Source: Bin55 sp965203735 (lineage in GTDB: Bacteria > Pseudomonadota > Gammaproteobacteria > Pseudomonadales > Azotimanducaceae). From it: a DNA stretch of 64,000 bases. The notes under the pieces were generated by a model. That model searched no databases. It was given only the letters and a program-made list of their open reading frames with translations, and was not told the origin of the DNA. This document shows positions 43,718 through 52,583 of the stretch, one piece after another; position 1 is the first letter of the stretch, and the number at the start of each line of letters is the position of its first letter. The DNA lies in contig OZ241909.1 in assembly GCA_965203735.1 (NCBI GenBank), forward strand, positions 2,542,001 through 2,606,000. Direction: 5' to 3'. A program made the position numbers and the translations under genes.

Positions 43718-44538
43718 GAGGATTGGAGGCTCTCACAACTATTTCTTAGCATAGTTCTCTCCATTTAGTCACTCTAAGTGAATTCAGAGTACTATTCGCT
43801 AGCTCCACAAAATTATACGACCCAGCCCACAAAGAGACGCATGGAGTAAGATTGAGTTGTGGAGCACATTCTGTTAGCTTAAAATTATGTAGGGTTGTCG
43901 TTTGCTAGGTCTTCAATGTATCTCTAGAGGAATAGTCTCATAACCTATTGATATTTAATCATAATTGGTCCCATTACTACAATCTGTGAATCATAGCAAT
44001 ATGAGCACAGCCAACCCGCGCGGTTATCTCAGTTTGACGAAGATGCTAGAGGTCAGATGGTGAGTTCTGACGAAACTTAGAACAAGAGGCTTATGTCTCG
44101 CGCGCCATGCCAGACTAGAGCGTGCGCTACAGGAATCAACAGCCAATCCGAGATGTATTATTCAATAATATCATTAACTTAATTCACACACATAAAGATT
44201 ACTCTCAGATTCAACTCAATTCAGAAGAGACCTCAATTGCTCTTTTTCGCCTCGAGTCATGCATCCGAGATCTAGGATTGCTTTCGACTTCGTTTGCTGT
44301 GAAACCGCTTAACTTAGAGCGATCTAGTTCAAACTCTAGTAGGAGAAAGCAGTTGTAGAGAATCAAGCCTTGACAATGCGCGGTATTGGTACAAGTCTCC
44401 GAAATCACATCAACCAATCACCGTCAAAATGGGCTGATTCAAAATTAGATTTTGAATCAGCCCAATTGGCGTGGTTACCAATCTACAAGTTGGAGAATGA
44501 AATTCAGTCTGTATTCAACGGAGTGTTGAACGCGGCAT
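43718..44538. other. Long gene-free, AT-rich stretch
   Basis: These 821 bases hold no gene I can support; small frames at 44122-44358 and 44211-44417 overlap on opposite strands and have no recognisable product or ribosome-binding site. The middle (about 43880-44230) is visibly rich in A and T. A strong hairpin near the right end (44430-44464) is the one structured element. A small RNA or leftover of a lost gene is possible but not shown. Confidence 0.55.
44430..44464 (-). terminator. 16-pair hairpin, probable terminator of the Yip1 gene
   Basis: GGGCTGATTCAAAAT (44431-44445) and ATTTTGAATCAGCCC (44449-44463) pair perfectly around a TAG loop, plus one T-A pair outside. On the minus strand it comes 75 bases after the Yip1 gene stop and is trailed by ATTTTGAC. 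The inner end is AT-rich and only four T follow, so it may also act as an RNA 3'-end stabiliser. Confidence 0.65.
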
Positions 44539-45249
44539 TCACCCACCCATCATGCCTTGAAAGGATTCGCCCATGCTTGCACCCATGGAACTAAAGAGTA
44601 TTGCAATCACAAGAGGAATGAGCGCAACGAGGACGCTTGTAACAACTCCCTTTTGTAACCAACTATCCAGTCCGTTGATCGTGATGTATAGAGTCCATAA
44701 GGCAGGAATTGTGATTGCCATAGCCCAATGTGCAGTCATTCCAAACCATCCAAGCACGGCTAGACCGTTCGCCCACTCCTGTCCACCAATTGCTACCAGC
44801 ACAAGCGTTAGAACTGCCCCAACAGCAATTGGAACGGAAACCCAGCAACTGAATCCGAACCAGTCGACCCAACTTGCATCTGATTGCACAATCTTGCCTA
44901 CAACAAAATAAAAAGTGCCCAGTATGAGAAAGCCGATTGCTATGACTATGGGTCCACCAATGAGTGCTCCGATCGCACCCATCGTTCTCATCATGGAAAT
45001 CGCTCCTGGACTATCCAACAATTGCCTTTGCGCTTCAGCAGCTTCCGACTGACCCCTATTCTCCAGCGCTTCAATTTGTGCCTCTAGAACAGATGTGAAC
45101 GTTTCATCCGGTGTCATGTAGACGGTAATTGCGGCACAGATCCCCGCGACTAGCAATATCGTTACAAGGGGCAAGACGATCGGCACGTCTTCGCGCATAT
45201 CATCGAATTCCTGTCTCGGAGAAATCAAGATCTTCCAAAGTCTTTCCAC
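44539..45249 (-). CDS. Yip1-family integral membrane protein, paralogue A
   Basis: A 236-residue inner-membrane protein with about five hydrophobic segments. The N-terminus MERLWKILISPRQEFDDM has the short amphipathic opening of the bacterial Yip1/DUF1282 family; a soluble loop at about 48-85 separates helix 1 from the rest. Function of the bacterial members is unknown. It lies 237 bases from a homologous gene on the same strand and likely shares ancestry through tandem duplication. A strong hairpin ends its transcript. Confidence 0.85.
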   Translation of the reverse strand: MERLWKILISPRQEFDDMREDVPIVLPLVTILLVAGICAAITVYMTPDETFTSVLEAQIEALENRGQSEAAEAQRQLLDSPGAISMMRTMGAIGALIGGPIVIAIGFLILGTFYFVVGKIVQSDASWVDWFGFSCWVSVPIAVGAVLTLVLVAIGGQEWANGLAVLGWFGMTAHWAMAITIPALWTLYITINGLDSWLQKGVVTSVLVALIPLVIAILFSSMGASMGESFQGMMGG

Positions 45250-45486
45250 GACCCAATCCTTTTCAGAAATGTTTCACTCATAGTAGCAAACAAATCGTTG
45301 TGCTGAATTTCAACCACCAAAGGGAGCGGCATGACAGAAGCAAGTCAATCTCTGTCCGGTTTGTGCGGGTGTTTGTGTCCGGACCCGAGGTACTTCCGTA
45401 TGGTGAATTAACTCGCTTGGGACTGTCTTTCTCGGAGCGCTAGATCGAGATTGGAACGCACAGTACAGCTCGACTTGTAACTTGGT

Positions 45487-46188
45487 TCACGCCACTATGG
45501 CTGGTATACCCATGAAGAAGCTGCCAATAAGTACGTAGACGAGATAGGGCACGAGAACGACTATGACACTCGTTCCAATTCGTTTATTCCCCCAACTCCG
45601 TAATCCTTGGACGCTGATAAACACGATCCAAACGAGCGGAATTGTAAAGAGTACAGCCCAAGGTTGTGTCCAACCAATCCATGTAAGAGGAGAAAGTGCG
45701 TTTTTCCATTCGATACCAAAAGAGGTGATCAAGGCTGCCGTTATCACCGATCCGTACATCGTTGGCATGGCTGCCCAGCAAGTAAATCCAAACCAATTAG
45801 TCCAACCGATCCGTGTTTCGAACGAAAGTCCGGCCAACCAGTAATAAGAAGCTAGAAGCACCAACCCTATCGTAAATGAAATGGCATATACCAATGGCGC
45901 AACAAACGTAGCACTACGCCTCGCTTCGTCTATTCTTTGAGGGTCCTCAATGCTACGCTGCAGATGCTCGAGCGTTTCTTCGGGCAGCACGTCGATCTCA
46001 CTCTGCGCAGACGCGTGGTCTTGCAAGTGTCCTTTGTAAGTTTGGTCATCTGTGAAGTAGGCAGTAATCCCAACATAGATTCCACCACTAAGGAGGACTA
46101 AGATCAGTGGCAACAATATCGGAATGCCCATAGGGAATTCATCGAACAATGATCTTGGTGAAATTAGGATCCTCCAATACCGGTGCAT
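45487..46188 (-). CDS. Yip1-family integral membrane protein, paralogue B
   Basis: A 233-residue relative of the adjacent Yip1 protein. It shares the opening RYWRILISPRSLFDE, the order of five hydrophobic segments, the WxxWFGFTCW segment, and the hydrophilic loop after helix 1, though overall similarity is modest. Function unknown. Copies A and B each have their own upstream gap, so they may be separately regulated. Confidence 0.85.
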   Translation of the reverse strand: MHRYWRILISPRSLFDEFPMGIPILLPLILVLLSGGIYVGITAYFTDDQTYKGHLQDHASAQSEIDVLPEETLEHLQRSIEDPQRIDEARRSATFVAPLVYAISFTIGLVLLASYYWLAGLSFETRIGWTNWFGFTCWAAMPTMYGSVITAALITSFGIEWKNALSPLTWIGWTQPWAVLFTIPLVWIVFISVQGLRSWGNKRIGTSVIVVLVPYLVYVLIGSFFMGIPAIVA

Positions 46189-46256
46189 GATTTCATTTCT
46201 CCCCGATAGTTGACCCTTTTGCTCGTGAATCGCGTACAGAAAACTTCAACTGAACC

Positions 46257-47054
46257 CTATGCCCTGCTAGCTTGGGCAAGATCTCCCTCTTTGTCGTAAA
46301 CGAGTTTGCCATCGCACAAGAATGGGACAGCCTGTGACCAAAGCTTGCCATTCGAAGACACGATGGGTTCTAATGAATACTGCGCCAAGTATGCTCTGCG
46401 AAGTGAGTCGGTTCGGTTGCCCCCACTGCGATGCAGTACTGTGCTTGCGAATACAACAATGCTGCCTTTGGGTACGACAATTTCTACTCCCGGATTTGTG
46501 CCGCTGTAACCGATTAGGTCGTTGGTTCCTTGCTCGTGTACATGGTCCGCGATAGAGTCCCTAGGAATAACTTCACCGTGCGGAAGTACGGAAATCGTTC
46601 CGTTTTCTCGATTCATGTCGTCGAGAGCGCACCAGCATGTCAGATACGGTTTGTGGGTTGTCGAAGGATCCCGAAACTTGACATAGCCCGAATCCTGATG
46701 CCATGCGAATTTCATGCCCTGTTCCGCACCCTTGACTACCCACTGCTCATGAAAGAGATAGACGTCAGGTCCAAGGAAGCTTGAACTAATCTCGGCCATG
46801 AGGCCGCTGAATAGGAATTCTGCGACCCGAGGCCGAAGTCGGTATCGATTGGCAATAAAGTATCGCTTGTTGCGATGAGTGATTCCAAAGACTTCGCTTC
46901 CTTTGGAATCAAGCCACGAGTCTATGTAGCCCATAAAGTATGAGCACTCTTCCCGCAGCGCAACAAGTGTGCTATCGTCTATGACAGATTCCAATATCGC
47001 GAACCCATTTCCGCGAAATTCAGTCTTTTTGTCTTCAGAGACTCTATAGCTCAT
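46257..47054 (-). CDS. Phytanoyl-CoA dioxygenase (PhyH) family protein 2
   Basis: A 265-residue Fe(II)/2-oxoglutarate oxygenase. FAWHQDSGYVKF supplies His and Asp iron ligands; STVLHRSGGNRTDSLRRAYL supplies the second histidine and a 2-oxoglutarate-binding arginine. The middle LTCWCALDDMNRENGTISVLPHGE is textbook PhyH. It differs greatly from the other PhyH in the window, so they are not recent duplicates. It is divergent from a VOC protein gene, with start codons possibly only 17 bases apart. Confidence 0.88.
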   Translation of the reverse strand: MSYRVSEDKKTEFRGNGFAILESVIDDSTLVALREECSYFMGYIDSWLDSKGSEVFGITHRNKRYFIANRYRLRPRVAEFLFSGLMAEISSSFLGPDVYLFHEQWVVKGAEQGMKFAWHQDSGYVKFRDPSTTHKPYLTCWCALDDMNRENGTISVLPHGEVIPRDSIADHVHEQGTNDLIGYSGTNPGVEIVVPKGSIVVFASTVLHRSGGNRTDSLRRAYLAQYSLEPIVSSNGKLWSQAVPFLCDGKLVYDKEGDLAQASRA

Positions 47055-47071
47055 GTCAATGCGAACCAGCG

Positions 47072-47551
47072 ATGATGTCTAGTTCGATCTCTGAGACAGA
47101 AGAGAAATTGGACAAAACGAAACAGCCAACGGAATTCCGAAATATGAGTAGTCCTTCGATCACAGAACTGGTTCCAATGATGATATGCAAGGATGTACAA
47201 GCAACCATCGAATTCTACCGGGACGTACTGGGCTTCGAAGTACGTGAGCGGATGGACGACGTCGGTACTTCGGGCTGGGCGTCTCTAGAACGAGGTGCCG
47301 TTCGATTAATGCTCGCAAGTCCTTCATATATTCCTGCTCCCAAGCCTCTAGAGGGACAACTATCCGAAGTTCTCTTCTACTTCTACACTGACGATGTAGT
47401 CGGTCTACGTGACCACATCGTCCAACGAGACTACCCTGTCAGTGATTTCGCAGTGCGGTTCTACCAAATGAAGGAAATCGAACTTACCGATCCCGAAGGA
47501 CACGTCCTGATATTCGGGCAGGATACCGACGAACCGCCCACTCCCGAGTAG
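47072..47551 (+). CDS. VOC (glyoxalase/bleomycin resistance) family protein
   Basis: A single-chain VOC protein, up to 159 residues. The domain ITELVPMMICKDVQATIEFYRDVLGFEV to DPEGHVLIFGQD is the standard paired beta-alpha-beta-beta-beta layout, with a possible metal ligand Glu in LTDPEGHVL. ATG 47072 gives a 24-residue polar leader; ATG 47144 (MSSPSITEL) fits the family start better and leaves room for a promoter opposite the PhyH gene. Function within this diverse superfamily cannot be assigned. Confidence 0.83.
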   Translation: MMSSSISETEEKLDKTKQPTEFRNMSSPSITELVPMMICKDVQATIEFYRDVLGFEVRERMDDVGTSGWASLERGAVRLMLASPSYIPAPKPLEGQLSEVLFYFYTDDVVGLRDHIVQRDYPVSDFAVRFYQMKEIELTDPEGHVLIFGQDTDEPPTPE

Positions 47552-47575
47552 CAAATTCGTCGAGTATCAATCGGA

Positions 47576-48757
47576 CTAAGCGAAGTCGAGTCCGTACAAC
47601 TCCTCTACGTTGGTTCGCGTAATCTTAGTGCGCTCGGATTCAGGAACTCCATCAAACATTTCATCGATTACATTGAGTGAACATGGCCAGGTGGAATCAA
47701 CATGAGGATAGTCTGATCCCCACATGAGGTTGTTCACTCCAATGAGCGATCTTGTCAAGATCGCAGGTCGGTCATCTTCAATCGTTGCATAAAACTGCCG
47801 AGACCACACCTCGTGCGGACTCTCACCTGAATAGTCATTAGTTCCTCGAAACTTACTCTCTCGCTGAATGGCTTGATCTACTCTGTCTAACCAGTGAGCG
47901 ATCCATCCACCGTTGAATTCGGCAACCACAAACTTAAGCCTTGGATGGCGAGTTGCGGGCCCTCTACAAATTAAGTCCACAAGTGTACGTTGAATCGCGG
48001 TTTGAGATGAAGCGTAGTCTTGAATCGGGTCCCGCAATGCACGGTTTTGACGAAACTCTCTAGGGGTATAGGCATTCGTACCTACGTGCATCGAGAGAGG
48101 GAAGCTTGCTTCTTCAGCTCTCGCCCAAATTGGGTCGTAGCAGGGATCGCTATAAGGTTGCTCCGGAGGCGCGGTGCAAGGAATGCATCCCCCCTTGTAA
48201 CCCATCTTGACCACACGGTCTAGCTCAACTAAAGCAGCAGTTGGATCTTGAATGGGAATCGCAGCAAGGCCATAGAGACGACCATTGCCAGCACTAGAGT
48301 AGTCGTGAAGCCAGTCGTTGTAGTTCTTTTGACAAGCTACGAGTAACTGCGGATTTTCAAAACTAAACAATCCAAAGAAACCGGGATAGAGAAATTCCGC
48401 TTTGATTCCATCTTCGTCCTGATCTATGAAACGCTTCGACCCATCGCGTATCCCCACACGAATTCCGTCGTAGCCCTGTGCCATAATCTTGACGACATCT
48501 GTGGCGGACATGTCGTCGACATTGGGCTTTCTACCATGCCGTCGTGTTATTGCCGTATCTTCGCCATCACGCCTTCTCAATCCAGCGATACCGATTCGGC
48601 GACGTATACCCGCAGCGCCTTTCGAAGGAATGACGATTGCATCTCGATTGGTCCCCGCATACATGATTCGCGGTGCGTCGTCTCCAAACTTGTCGGAGAG
48701 ACCAATGAATACGTCTTCCGCTTCAACGACATGGGAGTCCGCTGAAATTGGTTGCAT
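47576..48757 (-). CDS. COG2159 amidohydrolase (TIM-barrel metal hydrolase) 1
   Basis: A 393-residue amidohydrolase_2 protein, in the group of ACMSD-like decarboxylases and hydrolases. ISADSHVVE at the start has the Asp-x-His metal motif (near 6-8); later SMHVGTNAY contributes a histidine, and WGSDYPHVDSTWP carries the closing aspartate. Members hydrolyse or decarboxylate ring-cleavage products. The substrate is unknown. A second homologue lies at 55717-56838. GAAGG precedes ATG 48757. Confidence 0.87.
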   Translation of the reverse strand: MQPISADSHVVEAEDVFIGLSDKFGDDAPRIMYAGTNRDAIVIPSKGAAGIRRRIGIAGLRRRDGEDTAITRRHGRKPNVDDMSATDVVKIMAQGYDGIRVGIRDGSKRFIDQDEDGIKAEFLYPGFFGLFSFENPQLLVACQKNYNDWLHDYSSAGNGRLYGLAAIPIQDPTAALVELDRVVKMGYKGGCIPCTAPPEQPYSDPCYDPIWARAEEASFPLSMHVGTNAYTPREFRQNRALRDPIQDYASSQTAIQRTLVDLICRGPATRHPRLKFVVAEFNGGWIAHWLDRVDQAIQRESKFRGTNDYSGESPHEVWSRQFYATIEDDRPAILTRSLIGVNNLMWGSDYPHVDSTWPCSLNVIDEMFDGVPESERTKITRTNVEELYGLDFA

Positions 48758-48893
48758 CTAGATTTACCTTCTATTCGTCCGAAAACCTAATAATACAAGC
48801 GACTTCAGCCAACACTAAAGCAAAGTGGGCCACGAGCATACAATTTTCGCCACGGACTCGCGATAAAGCCATGTAACCGGAATTCAATCTATT

Positions 48894-49000
48894 GGACGAC
48901 ACGGTCTGCCGTGAGATTGGCAACAGGTACTCCGAGCGGGGTTACCAATTCTCTTGTTTCCGTCTTTTCTTTACGGTTTCGTTTCGTTCTGCAAAGTGGC
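48894..49000. repeat. Diverged intergenic repeat, copy B
   Basis: This noncoding segment aligns with 50221-50331 over about 107 bases, sharing blocks CACGGTCT, GATTGG, CCAATTCTCT, CGTCT and GTTCTGC in the same order and spacing. Roughly two thirds of positions agree. The two copies flank the secreted hydrolase gene at 49013-49870. Confidence 0.5.
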
Positions 49001-49012
49001 CGCTAGCAGTTG

Positions 49013-49870
49013 CTAGTCTTCCGATGCTTTAGCAAGGTGCTTCTTGAAGAAGTCAACTGTCAGCTTCTCCACGCGATTTCGGTCGTCCTCTTCATGAAAG
49101 CTATGCCCTGCTCCTTCAATCACCACAAAGTCGACTACGGTCTCAATTTCACTGAGTGCTGCGTGCATTCGACGGCTGTGCTCGATTGGAACTAGCTCGT
49201 CCTGATCGCCATGAAGGAGAAGAACAGGGGGATCATCTTTCGAGACGAACTCGATTGGAGAATTCTCAGCTGCCAATTCAGTGCCGATTCTCAAAGCCGG
49301 GTTGTCGGACTCGCCACTGACAATTTCCTTCAGGTCCACGACGGGGTAGTAAGCAACCACAGCCTGCACCCGATTCGAAACACGTTCGATGGGGTCTTCC
49401 GCCGACTCCAAACCATCATCGCTCGACAATCCAAGCATCAGGGAGAGGTGACCGCCAGCGCTTAGTCCCATAACCCCGATCCGATCCGGGTCGATCTCAT
49501 ACTTTTCCGCATTCGATCTGATATGTCGTACAGCTCTGCGGACATCTGTCACAGCTTCAGGCACCTGACAGCGTGGTGCGCTTCCGTGATTGACTGCAAA
49601 CACCGTAAAACCTTCGTCCGTCAAGTAGGAAGTGAATGAATCCAAGAAGTCCATGTTGCTTTTTGGGGAAAACCAGCCACCGCTGATCATGAACAACACA
49701 GCTGCATTGTTCTTGGTCTCCGGTGCAAGAACGTGATATATGAGCGCCATCCCATCTTTGTAGCCATAGATAACGTCCTCATCCTTTTGCGTCGATGCTG
49801 ATACGGCCCCAGACATAGCGACAAAGACCAAGGATGTCCATAGAGACCATTTGTTTGCGAGTGCTTTCAA
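49013..49870 (-). CDS. Secreted alpha/beta hydrolase (esterase/lipase type)
   Basis: A 285-residue exported hydrolase. The frame opens at 50017, but GAGGAG seven bases before TTG 49870 fixes the start there, giving a proper signal peptide (MKALANKWSLWTSLVFVAMSGAVSAS). FMISGGWFSP is the oxyanion region, GLSAGGHLSLM holds the nucleophile, and HGDQDELVP and GAGHSF supply acid and histidine. It belongs to the BD-FAE/carboxylesterase group, which cleaves esters such as feruloyl or acyl sugars; the substrate is unknown. It lies between two copies of a diverged repeat. Confidence 0.87.
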   Translation of the reverse strand: MKALANKWSLWTSLVFVAMSGAVSASTQKDEDVIYGYKDGMALIYHVLAPETKNNAAVLFMISGGWFSPKSNMDFLDSFTSYLTDEGFTVFAVNHGSAPRCQVPEAVTDVRRAVRHIRSNAEKYEIDPDRIGVMGLSAGGHLSLMLGLSSDDGLESAEDPIERVSNRVQAVVAYYPVVDLKEIVSGESDNPALRIGTELAAENSPIEFVSKDDPPVLLLHGDQDELVPIEHSRRMHAALSEIETVVDFVVIEGAGHSFHEEDDRNRVEKLTVDFFKKHLAKASED

Positions 49871-50301
49871 TTGAATTCTCCTCAATTCGATTTGACCCCA
49901 CAGGAATTCTTTTCTTCTACCTTCTAGTGACCTTCGGTCGGCGGGGTCTCCGCTCTTTACGGTCCAAGCTATGAATCGATTACTTATGAACAATGACAGG
50001 GCGTGAAGTACGCCCACATGCTTCGTGAAGTCGTAGCGGGCTTAACTTCAGCCAATCAATGGGGTGGCGAAGTTCACGCACACAAGTCGTGAAGTACCAA
50101 TATCCGTTCTACGTGAAGGTTCTTCTCCAATTCCCTCGAACAACACCGCTGCGAGATGGGCAATGAGTATCTGATTTTTGCAACCAAGTCAACGTAAAGC
50201 GTTGTAGCCATCGTGCAAGTGGACGAAAGACACGGTCTCTCTAGGATTGGAGAACTGCTATTCCGTGCAGAGTTCCCAATTCTCTCGATTGCGTCTGTTC
50301 G
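49871..50301. other. Noncoding stretch containing diverged repeats
   Basis: These 431 bases hold no gene after correction of the neighbouring start. CGTGAAGT or a close variant recurs near 50003, 50025 and 50086. Copy A of the intergenic repeat begins at 50221 and a shorter related copy is at 50138-50171. Long relaxed noncoding sequence with repeat traces suggests past duplication. Confidence 0.5.
50138..50171. repeat. Partial third copy of the intergenic repeat
   Basis: GAACAACACCGCTGCGAGAT continuing to GGCAATGAGTATC resembles 48894-48932 (GGACGACACGGTCTGCC then GAGATTGGCAACAGGTACTC) with small gaps. It lies about 85 bases before copy A. The match is short and could be chance. Confidence 0.3.
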
Positions 50302-50331
50302 CTAAGAATCGGTTCCGTTCTGCGAAATAGC
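50221..50331. repeat. Diverged intergenic repeat, copy A
   Basis: This copy aligns with 48894-49000 and extends 30 bases into the 3' end of the molybdopterin dehydrogenase gene (stop at 50302-50304). Shared blocks are listed under copy B. Overlap with coding sequence suggests the duplicate came from this side. Confidence 0.5.
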
Positions 50332-52554
50332 TTCGAGCACTCTCGGCGGCGACATTGGCAATTCAGTCATACGAATATCAAGCGCTCGACTAACCGCGTT
50401 TCCAATTGCAGCCAGCGGAGCGACGATCGGAGTTTCTCCACATCCTCGCACACCATAAGGATGATTTGGATTAGGCACTTCGATAATCTCGGTATCGATC
50501 ATGGGAATGTCAGAGCACACAGGTATTCGATAATCAAGAAAACCCGGATTCTCGAGCACACCTTCGTTGTCGTATATGTACTCCTCGTTGAGAGCCCAAC
50601 CTATACCCTGAACCGCACCGCCCTGCATCTGTCCTTCCACGTAATCAGGATGGATTGCGGTGCCCGCATCCTGAATTGAAGTGAAGTTGATGACTGTCAC
50701 GCTTCCAGTTTCTTGGTCTACATCCACGTCAGACATGTTCACAGAAAATGCCGGTCCGGGGCCTTGTGCGTTGAGAGCTGCACGACCCGAAATCGGACCG
50801 CCGGTTCGAGCTGCTCCACGAGCTAGGTCACGAAGCGACAGAGGATCCGCCTCAACGTTTACTCCTTGCCTAGGCGTGGCTACACCGTTGCTCCAATCAA
50901 CTTGATCCATTTCCAGACCCCAGGTCCTTGCAGCGCGTTTGCGCAACTCTGCGATCACTTCTTCACAAGCTTTCACTACAGCTAGACCTGTGGCGAACGT
51001 TGTTCTGCTTCCACCAGTAGTAGCACAGTATCCCGTGCTATCGGTGTCCGCGATGTTCACTCGGACTCGGTCATAGGACACTCCGAGAGTTTCAGCCGCC
51101 ATCAAAGCCATGGACGCTCGGCTGCCTCCTATATCGGGACTCCCTTCAACAACCATAACCATTCCCGAATCGGTAATGTGAACCTCAGCACTAGACTGAT
51201 TTCCGCCGTTGAACCAAAAACCTACAGCAATGCCTCGTCCTTCGTTCTCGCCAAGCTCTCTTTGATAGTTGGGGTGTTGCTTTGCAGCCAATAGACACTC
51301 CTTAAGTCCGATCGCCTGAAACTTCGGTCCGTATGCAGCCTGTGTACCTTCCTCGGCAGCGTTCTTGAGTCGGAAGTCGATGGGGTCCATTCCTATCTGC
51401 TGTGCAAGTTCGTCGATTACGCACTCGCCGGCATACATGGATTGCGGTGCTCCCGGTGCTCGATATGCAGCTACTCTCGGTCTATTAACTACGACATCGT
51501 AGCCTTCGATTAGTACATTCTCAACGTCGTAAGGCGCAAAGATGCACATGCTTCCCGCTCCGACGGGACTTCCCGGATATGCGCCTGCCTCATAGATAAG
51601 CTCCGCATACATCGCAGTAATGGTTCCATCTCTCTTGCACCCAATCTTGATGGTGTTCACCGAACCAGATGCGGGTCCAGTTGCACGAAAGACCTCATCA
51701 CGAGTCATTACCATGCGAACGGGCCGCGAGCTCTTCTGCGACAGTTTCAGCGCGAGCGGCTCGAGGTAGATGGTCGTCTTGCCTCCAAATCCGCCACCGA
51801 TCTCGCTAGCAGTGACTTTCAGATCGCCCATGTCCATTCCCATCATTCGGGCGGTGGAGTTTCGGACGTCAAAGTGCCCTTGCGTACAACACCAAACAGT
51901 TGCCTTCCCATTCTCCTGATAGTTTCCGGTGCACGCGTGAGGTTCAATGTAGCCTTGATGAACCATCGGTGTTATGAAAGTTCTCTCCACAACGTGGTCT
52001 GCATCCTCAAATCCCTTTTGTACATCGCCTCTGCTAATCGTCTGTTTTCGTGAGACATTGGAGGGTTTGCTTGGTTGTGTCTCAAGACCAGAGGTAAACA
52101 TGTCCTCGTGCAGCACCGGAGCATCGTCTCGCATTGCACTTACAGCATCCAATACCGATTCCAATGGCTCGTAGTCAACCTTGATGGCATTGAGCCCCTC
52201 GTCTGCAGCGGCGGAAGACAACGCAGCGACGGCGGCTACCGCATGGCCGTGATAGAGAACTTTGTCGCCAGTAATGATGTTCTCTGCAAATCGCTTCAAT
52301 CCTGGACTGCCGGTTCGAGTGTTAGGAAAGTCCTCTGAGGTTACCACCGCAAGAACACCAGGAATACGCTCGGCTTGGGAAATATCAATCGAACGAACCT
52401 TGGCATGAGCATGTGGACTTCGAAGCACTTTGCCCCACAGCATCCCAGGCAGAATCTCATCCGCTCCAAACTTGGCGCGCCCCGTGACCTTTTCGATCCC
52501 GTCAGGTCGAATTGGTCGGGTTCCTATATATTGATAGTCGATTGTTTCGCTCAT
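50302..52554 (-). CDS. Xanthine dehydrogenase-family molybdopterin-binding subunit, orphan
   Basis: A 750-residue large subunit of the xanthine dehydrogenase/aldehyde oxidase/CO dehydrogenase family. RPDGIEKVTGRAKFGAD opens the small domain; IGGGFGGKTTIYLEP is the molybdopterin loop; GSPDIGGSR is a further cofactor segment, and the catalytic glutamate is in RGCGETPIVAPLAA near the end. These enzymes hydroxylate heterocycles, aldehydes or related compounds and normally work with an FAD subunit and a [2Fe-2S] subunit. Neither is encoded next to it. The arginine/cysteine signature of CO dehydrogenase is not seen. It follows a PHP phosphatase gene by 29 bases. Confidence 0.9.
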   Translation of the reverse strand: MSETIDYQYIGTRPIRPDGIEKVTGRAKFGADEILPGMLWGKVLRSPHAHAKVRSIDISQAERIPGVLAVVTSEDFPNTRTGSPGLKRFAENIITGDKVLYHGHAVAAVAALSSAAADEGLNAIKVDYEPLESVLDAVSAMRDDAPVLHEDMFTSGLETQPSKPSNVSRKQTISRGDVQKGFEDADHVVERTFITPMVHQGYIEPHACTGNYQENGKATVWCCTQGHFDVRNSTARMMGMDMGDLKVTASEIGGGFGGKTTIYLEPLALKLSQKSSRPVRMVMTRDEVFRATGPASGSVNTIKIGCKRDGTITAMYAELIYEAGAYPGSPVGAGSMCIFAPYDVENVLIEGYDVVVNRPRVAAYRAPGAPQSMYAGECVIDELAQQIGMDPIDFRLKNAAEEGTQAAYGPKFQAIGLKECLLAAKQHPNYQRELGENEGRGIAVGFWFNGGNQSSAEVHITDSGMVMVVEGSPDIGGSRASMALMAAETLGVSYDRVRVNIADTDSTGYCATTGGSRTTFATGLAVVKACEEVIAELRKRAARTWGLEMDQVDWSNGVATPRQGVNVEADPLSLRDLARGAARTGGPISGRAALNAQGPGPAFSVNMSDVDVDQETGSVTVINFTSIQDAGTAIHPDYVEGQMQGGAVQGIGWALNEEYIYDNEGVLENPGFLDYRIPVCSDIPMIDTEIIEVPNPNHPYGVRGCGETPIVAPLAAIGNAVSRALDIRMTELPMSPPRVLEAISQNGTDS

Positions 52555-52583
52555 TTCTTAATTTTCCTTGAGTAGCTTGATGT

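Noticed and set aside
44122..44417. Opposed small frames in the long AT-rich gap
   Set aside because: They overlap on both strands, have no ribosome-binding sites and no recognisable motifs.
49871..50017. 49-codon upstream extension of the secreted hydrolase
   Set aside because: A good ribosome-binding site and signal peptide begin at TTG 49870; the extension has neither.
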